37,112 bases of DNA from HRBIN29 sp034431815 (GTDB lineage: Bacteria > Chloroflexota > Dehalococcoidia > Tepidiformales > Tepidiformaceae). The stretch covers positions 1 through 37,112 of the forward strand of contig DAOUCS010000167.1 of NCBI GenBank assembly GCA_034431815.1, written 5' to 3'. The notes under the pieces were generated by a model. The model had not been told where the DNA came from. It worked only from the letters and a program-made list of their open reading frames with translations, and ran no database searches. Numbering within the stretch: the first letter of the stretch is position 1; each line of letters starts with the position of its first letter. Both the position numbers and the translations under genes were made by a program. This document shows, in pieces, positions 16,128-22,888 of the stretch.

Positions 16128-17224
16128 CGCCCCGCCGCCTCCCGGTACACCGCGGCTGTCTCTGCGGCCGTCCGCTGCCACGAGAACGCTGCCGCGTATT
16201 CGCGCGCGCGCGCCGACCACTCTTCGCGCCGCGAGGGCTCGCGCAGCAGTTGGGCGGCGGCCTCGGCGATCGCCCTCGGGTTTCGGCGGGGCACGAAGAT
16301 GGCCGCTCCGCGGAGCACCTCGTTCATCGCCGGAGCATCGCTGCTGATAACCGGTGTTCCGCAGGCCATGGCCTCGAGCGGCGGGAGCCCGAAACCCTCG
16401 ATGAGCGACGGAAAGACCAGCGCCACGGCGCCTGTATAGAGCGCCCGGAGGTCGTCGTCGGTCACGTAACCGAGGAAGCGCACACGGCTGCCGACCCCCA
16501 GCCGCTCCGCCTCCTTGGCGAGCGGGACGGTCAGCCTTCCTGGATTCCCTGCCAGCGCGAGGCGGCAATCGATGCCCCTCTCGAGGAGCAGCGGCAGCGC
16601 TCGCACCGCGTCGACGGCCCGCTTGTTCGGCTCCCCGGTTCCCACGCAGAGGAGGAACGGCGGCTCGATCCCGTGGCGCTCGAGCGCCTCGGCGACCTCT
16701 CCGTCGGACGCCGGGCGGAACACTGCCGAGGGGGCTTCGGGCACCACCCGGATGCGGCCCTTCGTCAGCGGGAACCGATCGACGAACGCATCGGCCACCG
16801 AGCGCGAGGGCACGATGATGCGGTTTGCCCGAGCGGCAGACTCGGCGAGCGCACGGTAATACCACCGGTGGAGGGGGTCGTAGCGCCGCGGCAGCAGGTA
16901 GAAGGTCACGTCGTGGACGGTGGCCACCGTCGGCTTTCCCAGACCTGGCGGCACGGTGAAGTGAGTGCCGTGATACACGTCGTACTCCATCTTCCGCACA
17001 CGCCACGGCAAAGCCGAAACTTCCCACGCGGTGCGCGCCGCAGCTCCGGCTGCCGGCGCTTCGAGAGCGAGCGGGATGCCGTAGGCCCTCAGCCACGGGG
17101 GACCGGCGACGAGCATCCGAACCCCCTCGGCCGCGGCGAGTGCGCGCATCAGCTCGATGGCGTACCGACCGGCGCCTGCCGGGCGTGGGGGCACCGACGT
17201 TGCGTTCACGAGAGCCGTCAGCAC
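16124..17224 (-). CDS. Family 4 glycosyltransferase
   Basis: GT-B retaining transferase, 366 aa, cytoplasmic and probably membrane-associated. The N-terminal acceptor domain has GAGRYAIELMRAL (17-29), YDVYHGTHF and VHDVTF. The C-terminal donor domain begins LLCVGTGEPNKR (191-202) and carries the E-x7-E motif in FPSLIEGFGLPPLEAMACG (271-289). It resembles mannosyl- and rhamnosyltransferases of polysaccharide clusters; the exact sugar is unknown. GTG at 17224 is the start used; TACGAT at 17238-17233 lies 8 nt upstream and there is no ribosome binding site, so the mRNA may be leaderless. Divergent from the nucleotidyltransferase gene across 60 nt. Confidence 0.88.
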   Translation of the reverse strand: MLTALVNATSVPPRPAGAGRYAIELMRALAAAEGVRMLVAGPPWLRAYGIPLALEAPAAGAAARTAWEVSALPWRVRKMEYDVYHGTHFTVPPGLGKPTVATVHDVTFYLLPRRYDPLHRWYYRALAESAARANRIIVPSRSVADAFVDRFPLTKGRIRVVPEAPSAVFRPASDGEVAEALERHGIEPPFLLCVGTGEPNKRAVDAVRALPLLLERGIDCRLALAGNPGRLTVPLAKEAERLGVGSRVRFLGYVTDDDLRALYTGAVALVFPSLIEGFGLPPLEAMACGTPVISSDAPAMNEVLRGAAIFVPRRNPRAIAEAAAQLLREPSRREEWSARAREYAAAFSWQRTAAETAAVYREAAGR

Positions 17225-17247
17225 GAGCCGCGATCGTACCGGTCGCG

Positions 17248-17276
17248 TTGCTTGACCGCGAATCGGTCCGTATCCT
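17248..17276 (+). promoter_or_regulatory. Candidate promoter of the rmlA-like gene
   Basis: TTGCTT (17248-17253), a 17-nt spacer and TATCCT (17271-17276). Transcription would begin about 2 nt before the GTG at 17285, giving a nearly leaderless message. The -35 match is weak. Confidence 0.4.
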
Positions 17277-17284
17277 CGCGCGTC

Positions 17285-18340
17285 GTGAAGGCAGTCGTGC
17301 TGGCGGGCGGCAAGGGGAGCCGCCTGCGACCGTTTACCTACTCCGGCGCCAAGCAGCTCCTGCCCATCGGGAACACGCCGGTGCTCTTCTTCGCCCTCCG
17401 CCAGATTGTCGAGGCCGGCATCGACGAGGTCGCCATCGTCGTCGGAGACACCGCCGACCAGGTGATGGCTGCCGCCGGCGACGGCTCAGCCTTCGGTGCC
17501 CGATTCACCTACCTCCGTCAGCCGGCACCGCTCGGCATCGCCCACGCCCTCGGGCTGGCCAGCGATTTTGCCGGTGGCGAGCCCGTCCTCCTCTACCTCG
17601 GCGACAACATGCTGCGGGGGGGCATCCGCGACTTCGTCGAGCGCTTCCGCCGCAGCGATGCCGCCGGCGCGGTCATCGTCCGGCGCGTCCCGAATCCCTC
17701 GGCGTTCGGTGTCGCCGTCTTCGACGGCGACCGGCTGGTGCGCGTGGTGGAGAAGCCTGCCGAGCCGCCCTCCGACCTCGCCGTGGTGGGGATCTACGGA
17801 TTCCGCCCCGTCGTCTTCGATGTCGTGGCAGCGCAGCGCCCCAGCGCCCGCGGCGAGCTCGAGATCGCCGACACCATCAACGGTCTCCTCGAGCGCGGGC
17901 TCCGCGTCGACGTCACGTACACCGAGGCCGAGTGGGTGGACACAGGGAAGATGGAGGATACGCTCGCTGCCAACCGCATCGTCCTCGCCGACATGGAGCC
18001 GTTCGTCGCTCCCCAGGCCGTCCTGCGCGATTGCCGCATCATCGGCTGCGCCGTCATCGAAGCGGGGGCCGTCGTCGAACGCTCCGAAGTCGTCGGCCCG
18101 GTCGCGATCGCCACCGGCGCCCGCATCCGCGATTCGCGCGTTGGGCCGTATGTCTCGGTCGGCGCAGGCGCGGAGATCGTCGCGTCGGAGGTCTCGAATG
18201 CCATCGTGATGGAGCGGGCGCGCATCGAACGGTGCGCGGGACTCTCGGCATCGATGATCGGGCGTGATGCGAGGGTTTCGGGGCTGCCGGCCGGCGCGAG
18301 CGTGACCTTGGGCGACCACTCGGCGGTCGAGCTGCCATGA
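17285..18340 (+). CDS. Glucose-1-phosphate thymidylyltransferase, long form (RmlA/StrD-type)
   Basis: Makes dTDP-glucose from dTTP and glucose-1-phosphate, the substrate of the dehydratase encoded next. 351 aa. The N-terminal nucleotidyltransferase domain (about 1-240) has AVVLAGGKGSRLRPFTYSGA, KQLLPIGNTP, LYLGDN, VEKP and WVDTGKMEDTL. The C-terminal third (about 245-345) has the short hydrophobic repeats of a left-handed beta helix, as in the long StrD-type enzymes rather than the ~290-aa classical RmlA. GTG at 17285 gives the standard M-K-A-V-V-L-A-G-G beginning; there is no clear ribosome binding site. Stop overlaps rmlB (ATGA). Another nucleotide or sugar specificity is possible. Confidence 0.87.
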   Translation: MKAVVLAGGKGSRLRPFTYSGAKQLLPIGNTPVLFFALRQIVEAGIDEVAIVVGDTADQVMAAAGDGSAFGARFTYLRQPAPLGIAHALGLASDFAGGEPVLLYLGDNMLRGGIRDFVERFRRSDAAGAVIVRRVPNPSAFGVAVFDGDRLVRVVEKPAEPPSDLAVVGIYGFRPVVFDVVAAQRPSARGELEIADTINGLLERGLRVDVTYTEAEWVDTGKMEDTLAANRIVLADMEPFVAPQAVLRDCRIIGCAVIEAGAVVERSEVVGPVAIATGARIRDSRVGPYVSVGAGAEIVASEVSNAIVMERARIERCAGLSASMIGRDARVSGLPAGASVTLGDHSAVELP

Positions 18341-19359
18341 GGCTCCTCGTCACCGGCGGCTGCGGATTCATAGGCAGCCATGTCATCGACGCTCTGATCG
18401 CCGACGGCCACGAAGTCATCAATCTCGATGCCCTGACGTATGCGGCAGACCCGGCCAACAACGCTGCCGTTGCCGCGAGTCCCCGCTACCGGTTCGTCCG
18501 GGGCGACATCTGCGACGCGGCACTCGTGGCTGAGCTCACGGCCCAAGCCGACGTGGTGGTGAACTTCGCCGCCGAAACGCACGTGGACCGCTCCCTGCAC
18601 GACCCCGTGCCGTTCGTCCGCACCGACGTCGAAGGCGTGGCCGTGCTCCTCGAGGCGGTCCGCCGTTGGCCGGGCGTCCGGTTCGTTCACATGTCCACCG
18701 ACGAGGTGTTCGGGTCGCTCCCGCCGGGCGTCGAGGCGGACGTGAACCATCCCTTCGCCCCGGCGAGCCCGTATGCGGCGAGCAAGGCTGCCGCCGAACT
18801 CCTCATCGCCGCCTACCGCCACACGTACGGGCTCCCGGTGACGGTCGTGCGCGCCTGCAACCTCTACGGCCCGCGCCAGCACCCGGAGAAGTTCATCCCG
18901 CTCTTCATCACCCAGGCGCTCCGCGGCGAGCCCATGCCCCTGTACGGGGATGGCCTGCAGGAGCGCGAGTGGCTGTACATTGCCGACTTCGTCGAGGCTT
19001 TCCGCCGCATCCTCGCCTCGCTGGACAGTGAACCGGCGGTAGTCCACGTCGCCTCCGGTGAACGGGTACCCAACCGGCGCGTGGCGGAGCTTATCTGTGG
19101 CCTCACGGGGGCTTCGCTCGAATTAATCCGGCCGGTGGCCGACCGGCCGGGCCACGACCGCCGCTACGCGCTCGATGCCTCCACGGCCCGCGCGCTTGGC
19201 TGGGCGCCAAGGGTCTCCCTCGAAGAGGGGCTGGCGCGAACCGTGGAGTGGTATCGCGTCCACGGTCGTTCGAAGCTCGAACGGGACGAGTACCGCCGGT
19301 GGTTTCTGGCGCAGTACGGCGAGCGCCTCGCTTCCGCGAGCGGGACAGCCGCCGAATGA
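18337..19359 (+). CDS. rmlB: dTDP-glucose 4,6-dehydratase
   Basis: Extended short-chain dehydrogenase that converts dTDP-glucose to dTDP-4-keto-6-deoxyglucose with tightly bound NAD. 340 aa, normal. The NAD loop TGGCGFIGSH is at 6-15; D60 and I/C lie in RGDICD. The catalytic T121-D122-E123 triad is within MSTDEVFG, the Tyr146-x3-Lys150 couple in SPYAASK, and RACNLYGPRQHPEKFIP follows. The TDE triad is specific to RmlB-type enzymes among related epimerases. Coupled to the preceding nucleotidyltransferase. No rmlC or rmlD is in the window, so the final deoxysugar (rhamnose, fucose-like or amino sugar) is not fixed. Confidence 0.92.
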   Translation: MRLLVTGGCGFIGSHVIDALIADGHEVINLDALTYAADPANNAAVAASPRYRFVRGDICDAALVAELTAQADVVVNFAAETHVDRSLHDPVPFVRTDVEGVAVLLEAVRRWPGVRFVHMSTDEVFGSLPPGVEADVNHPFAPASPYAASKAAAELLIAAYRHTYGLPVTVVRACNLYGPRQHPEKFIPLFITQALRGEPMPLYGDGLQEREWLYIADFVEAFRRILASLDSEPAVVHVASGERVPNRRVAELICGLTGASLELIRPVADRPGHDRRYALDASTARALGWAPRVSLEEGLARTVEWYRVHGRSKLERDEYRRWFLAQYGERLASASGTAAE

Positions 19360-19402
19360 GCCGGGGTTGGCCCGCCGGGAGCGGCTATGCAAACATCGAA
19401 GT

Positions 19403-20503
19403 ATGCTAGGCCTTCTCGAACTGCGGCGCCGTCGTCTCCAATTCGCCCTCATCGGCCTCATCGTGACGCTGATTTCCTACTTGGTCGCCATGATCAACGG
19501 GCTCGGCCTCGGCCTGAACGAGCTTGCCGGGTCGGCATTGCGCAACTTCGATGCCGACGCCATCGCCTACTCCGACGCTGCGGGGCTGAGCGTCATCCGC
19601 TCCGAGCTCTCCCAGGCGGCGATCGACGCCATTCTCTCCACGCCGGGGGTGCGGGAAGGGGCGCCGCTCGGATATGTGGCCGCGAACATTCGAACAGCGG
19701 ATGGAATCATTGATAGTGCCGCATTCCTTGGCTTCGACCCGGGGACGATCGCCGAACCGCGGGTCGTCGAGGGGCGTTCGTTGGCTCCGGGCGAAAGCGG
19801 GGCGATGCTCGCCGACCGGGCATTCCTGCGGACGTCGGGGTATCGCCTCGGGGATACGGTCCCGGTTTCCCTCCGGCTGCAGACCCGAGAATTCCGCATC
19901 GTCGGGGTTGTCGAGGAGGGGTACTTCTTCTTCCAGCCCGCGGTGTACATCACCCGGAGCGACTGGCGAGCGCTGCGCTACGGTGAGGCTGACGGGGCGC
20001 CGCAGGCCAGCGTGGTCCTCCTGAAGGGCGAGCGGCTGCCGGGCACCCGTGCACCCGGCTACGAAATCGTCGACAAGGACACCGCGTTCGCGAACATCGA
20101 GGGAGTCGCCGGCCAGCAGTCGACGGTGTCGGCGCTCCGCGCGTTCGGCTACCTCATCGGCTCCCTCGTGGTCGGCGTCTTCTTCTACGTGCTCACCCTG
20201 CAGAAGGTCCCGAACATCGGCGTACTGAAGGCGCTGGGCGCATCGAACGCCTACGTGTTCCGCCAGCTCGTCGTCCAGGTGCTGACTATCTCGGTGCTCG
20301 GTGTCGCGGTGGCGCTGCCGCTGGCCGTCCTCACCGGCAACGCCATCCAGCGGTTGCCGGAACCGGTGCCCATCGCCTTCAATCCGCCCACCGTGGTTAC
20401 GACGGCGCTCCTCCTGTTGGCAGCGAGCCTGGTGGGGGCGGCGTTCTCCCTGCGGCGAATCCTCCGCACCGATCCCATCATCGCGCTGGGGCAGCAGCAG
20501 TGA
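19403..20503 (+). CDS. MacB/FtsX-type ABC transporter permease
   Basis: 366 aa. Topology seen: one transmembrane segment near the N terminus (about 14-33), a large extracytoplasmic region of about 200 residues, then three hydrophobic segments in the last ~120 residues with KVPNIGVLKALGASNAYVF, the cytoplasmic coupling-loop pattern of FtsX domains. The family exports or mechanically transmits signals (antibiotics, lipoproteins, peptides, cell-wall hydrolase control); the substrate is unknown here. ATG at 19403 starts 43 nt after rmlB; no strong ribosome binding site is visible. Its stop overlaps the ATPase gene as GTGA. DevC-like exporters are another possible relative. Confidence 0.85.
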   Translation: MLGLLELRRRRLQFALIGLIVTLISYLVAMINGLGLGLNELAGSALRNFDADAIAYSDAAGLSVIRSELSQAAIDAILSTPGVREGAPLGYVAANIRTADGIIDSAAFLGFDPGTIAEPRVVEGRSLAPGESGAMLADRAFLRTSGYRLGDTVPVSLRLQTREFRIVGVVEEGYFFFQPAVYITRSDWRALRYGEADGAPQASVVLLKGERLPGTRAPGYEIVDKDTAFANIEGVAGQQSTVSALRAFGYLIGSLVVGVFFYVLTLQKVPNIGVLKALGASNAYVFRQLVVQVLTISVLGVAVALPLAVLTGNAIQRLPEPVPIAFNPPTVVTTALLLLAASLVGAAFSLRRILRTDPIIALGQQQ

Positions 20504-21201
20504 CGGTCGTCGCACTCGAAGTGGTCGAGCTTTCGAAGACGTACTACGGAGCCGCGGAGCCGGTGGAGGCGGTCAAGGGCGCCACCTTCTCGGCTTCCGC
20601 CGGGGAGTTCCTCGCCGTTGTCGGGCCCAGCGGCTCCGGCAAGACGACCCTCCTCGCCATGATCGGCGGACTATTGAGCCCGACGAGCGGCACGATCCGC
20701 GTCGACGGCATCGCCATCGACCGCCTCGATTCCCGGAAGCTCGCCGCATTCCGTCGGCAGCGCGTCGGCTTTGTCTTCCAGGCGAACAACCTCATCCCGT
20801 ACCTCACGGCCCGGGAGAACCTCCTGGTCATGGCCGACATTGGCGGGGTCGACCGGAGGACCGCCCGCGAGCGGGCCGACCGGCTCCTCGAAGAGCTCGG
20901 CCTCTCCCAACGTGCGAACGCGCTCGCGACGGAGTTGAGCGGCGGAGAGCGTCAGCGCGTCGCCATCGCCCGCGCGCTCATGAACGACCCGGCGCTCATC
21001 CTCGTCGATGAGCCGACGGCGGCGCTCGATTCGGCGCGGGGTCGCCAGGTCGTGGAATCGCTCAAGGCCGAAATCAAGTTGCGGAACAAGCTGGGGATCA
21101 TGGTGACGCACGATATGGCCATGGCAGCCCTCACCGACCGCATCCTCGAGATGCATGACGGCGTCCTCCGGGAGCTCTCGCCGACGGCGTCGATGGAGTA
21201 G
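20500..21201 (+). CDS. ABC transporter ATP-binding protein (LolD/MacB class)
   Basis: 233 aa ATPase that pairs with the permease encoded just upstream. Walker A GPSGSGKTT (42-50), Q-loop Gln94 in FVFQANNLIPYLT, signature LSGGE (146-150), Walker B LILVDEPTAALD (167-178) and switch His204 in VTHD. The FVFQ-x-NNL-x-P-x-LTA pattern is typical of LolD/MacB/FtsE-like ATPases. GTG at 20500 overlaps the permease stop, so both subunits are made together. A periplasmic adaptor gene (MacA-type) is not adjacent, as expected for a monoderm or simple exporter. The gene ends 8 nt before the convergent moeA. Confidence 0.92.
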   Translation: MTVVALEVVELSKTYYGAAEPVEAVKGATFSASAGEFLAVVGPSGSGKTTLLAMIGGLLSPTSGTIRVDGIAIDRLDSRKLAAFRRQRVGFVFQANNLIPYLTARENLLVMADIGGVDRRTARERADRLLEELGLSQRANALATELSGGERQRVAIARALMNDPALILVDEPTAALDSARGRQVVESLKAEIKLRNKLGIMVTHDMAMAALTDRILEMHDGVLRELSPTASME

Positions 21202-21209
21202 CGCCCTGG

Positions 21210-22496
21210 TCAGGGAGCGTGCTCCCAGTCGAGCATCATGACGGTGATGCGCTCGCCCGGCCTCGCCACGGGGCGGTTCTCGGGCAGGACGGCCAGTCCA
21301 TTGGCAGCGCTCATGCTGGTGAGGATCCCGCTTCCCTGCGGGCCGGTGAGCCGGGCGTGCCATTCGCCATCGTCACCCCGCGTCACGATGCAGCGCGCGA
21401 AGAATCGCCGCCCATCGTCGTTCGCGATCGTGTCCTCGAGGATCGCCTCGACGGTGGGACGCTCCCAGTCGCTGCGCCCGAGCATCTTGAAGATGGCGGG
21501 CCGCCCGAAGAGCTCGAACGACACCATCGAGCTCACCGGGTTCCCCGGCAGGCCGAGGTGCGGTACGCGCCGGCCGTCTGGCGCCCTGAACGCGCCGAAC
21601 GCGAGAGGCTTGCCTGGCTTCATGCGCACCGTCCAGAAGGCGATCTCGCCTTCCCGGGCCAGAACGTCCTTCACCACGTCGAAGTCCCCCCGCGAGACGC
21701 CCGCGCTCGTCACGAGCATGTCGGCGTCGAGCCCCTCGTGGATCTTCGCCGTGAGGTCGTCGACGGTGTCGCGGGCGACCCCCAGGATGCGGGGGATCCC
21801 GCCGTTCGCCCGCACCATCGCGGCGATGCTGTAGGCGTTCGAGTCGTAGATGTGCCCCGGCTCGAGGGGCTGCCCCGGTTCGGTGATCTCGTCGCCGGTC
21901 GAGAGGATGGCGACGACCGGCCGGCGGTAGACCGGCACCTCCCGCAGGCCGAGGCTGGCGAGCACGCCGACCTCTGCGGGCCGGATCACGTGACCCGCCG
22001 GGATGACGACCGTGCCCCTCCGGACGTCTTCGCCCCGGCGCCGGATGTTGGCCCCTACCCGCGCCTCCTTGTAGATGCGCACCATGCTTCCCCGTCGCGG
22101 CGGCTCGTTCGGTCCCCGAAGGGGCTCATCCGTTTCCTCGAAGGGCACGATAGCGTCGGCCCCCGGCGGGACGGGTGCGCCGGTCATGATCCGCACCGCC
22201 TCGCCGGGCTGCACCACCATGTCGAGCACGGCGCCCGCCGCCAGGTCGGCCACGACGCGCAGCTCCCGGGGACTCTCGGGGCTTGCCCCCGCAGTGTCCG
22301 CTGCGCGCACGGCGTACCCATCCATGGCCGTGTTGTCGAGCGGCGGAATATCGAACGGGGCGCCCACGTCTTCGGCCGTCACCTGACGCAGCGCCTCGAG
22401 GATGGGTACACGCACCGGCTCCAGACGCGAGACGTACGAGAGGATCCGCTCCCGCGCCTCCTCGACCGAAATCATCTCGGAGACAGGGATGGTCAT
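21210..22496 (-). CDS. moeA: Molybdopterin molybdenumtransferase
   Basis: Inserts molybdate into adenylated molybdopterin to finish the molybdenum cofactor. 428 aa, normal for MoeA. Domains in order: N-terminal region with PPLDNTAMDGYAVRAADT; the beta-rich domain II with GEAVRIMTGAPVPPGADAIV; the MogA-like domain III with ILSTGDEI, IYDSNAY, TSAGVSRGDFD and LGLPGNPVSSMVSFE; C-terminal domain IV (about 345-428). ATG 22496 has GGGAG about 10 nt upstream; a second in-frame ATG lies seven codons later and is also possible. It follows the RAM-domain gene on the same strand by 34 nt, so the two may share a transcript. The MogA-type partner is encoded at 12375-12869. Confidence 0.93.
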   Translation of the reverse strand: MTIPVSEMISVEEARERILSYVSRLEPVRVPILEALRQVTAEDVGAPFDIPPLDNTAMDGYAVRAADTAGASPESPRELRVVADLAAGAVLDMVVQPGEAVRIMTGAPVPPGADAIVPFEETDEPLRGPNEPPRRGSMVRIYKEARVGANIRRRGEDVRRGTVVIPAGHVIRPAEVGVLASLGLREVPVYRRPVVAILSTGDEITEPGQPLEPGHIYDSNAYSIAAMVRANGGIPRILGVARDTVDDLTAKIHEGLDADMLVTSAGVSRGDFDVVKDVLAREGEIAFWTVRMKPGKPLAFGAFRAPDGRRVPHLGLPGNPVSSMVSFELFGRPAIFKMLGRSDWERPTVEAILEDTIANDDGRRFFARCIVTRGDDGEWHARLTGPQGSGILTSMSAANGLAVLPENRPVARPGERITVMMLDWEHAP

Positions 22497-22530
22497 CGTG
22501 GCGTGCGCTCCCGGCCCGGCTCCTCGTGCT

Positions 22531-22782
22531 TCAGGAGAGGCGGACGGCCAGGCACGTCGTCGTCCGCTGGACGCCCGGCACCTTCTGAATCGCCTCGGTG
22601 ATGGCGTTGCCCAGCGTGTCGAGGTCGTCGGCCTCGAGCTGGACGACGACGTCGTACGGCCCCGTCACCGTGTCGACCGCTGCCACGCGGCTGCCCGGAT
22701 AGGAGAGCTGCGCGATGGCGGAACTCACGGCCTTCGCCTTCCCCACGTCGGCCTCGATGAGGACGTATCCGCGGACGGCCAT
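22531..22782 (-). CDS. Stand-alone Lrp/AsnC ligand-binding (RAM) domain protein
   Basis: 83 aa consisting only of the alpha-beta RAM domain found at the C terminus of Lrp/AsnC regulators, without the helix-turn-helix. Visible pattern: VRGYVLIEADVGKAKAVSSA, then VDTVTGPYDVVVQLEADD and a final VQRTTTCLAVRL strand. Such proteins usually form ring-like oligomers and bind small ligands, often amino acids; they cannot bind DNA themselves and the role is generally unknown. Start: ATG 22782 with GAGGAGG 6 nt upstream, which decides it over longer frames. A good promoter precedes it. It is divergent from alaS, so an alanine-related role is conceivable but untested. Confidence 0.87.
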   Translation of the reverse strand: MAVRGYVLIEADVGKAKAVSSAIAQLSYPGSRVAAVDTVTGPYDVVVQLEADDLDTLGNAITEAIQKVPGVQRTTTCLAVRLS

Positions 22783-22809
22783 CTGCGCCTCCTCGACAGA
22801 ACTGGCATC

Positions 22810-22839
22810 ATTCGACCGCTGCGCCGCTGCCCCTGTCAA
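22810..22839 (-). promoter_or_regulatory. Predicted promoter of the RAM-domain/moeA unit
   Basis: Minus strand: perfect TTGACA (22839-22834), 18-nt spacer, TCGAAT (22815-22810, 4 of 6). Start of transcription near 22803, leaving a leader of about 20 nt that contains the GAGGAGG ribosome binding site. Confidence 0.6.
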
Positions 22840-22847
22840 CCCTCGGC

Positions 22848-22877
22848 TCGACAGTGGGGAAACCACCTCCGTAGCAT
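22848..22877 (+). promoter_or_regulatory. Predicted promoter of alaS
   Basis: TCGACA (22848-22853, 5 of 6), 18-nt spacer, TAGCAT (22872-22877, 4 of 6). Transcription would begin near 22884, five bases before the ATG, where no ribosome binding site is seen. Its -35 element is only 8 nt from the divergent -35 of the RAM-domain gene. Confidence 0.55.
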
Positions 22878-22888
22878 GCATTCCACCG

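Noticed and set aside
16201..16210. CG dinucleotide run as a special repeat
   Set aside because: It falls within GT4 codons and is short; likely chance in high-G+C coding DNA.
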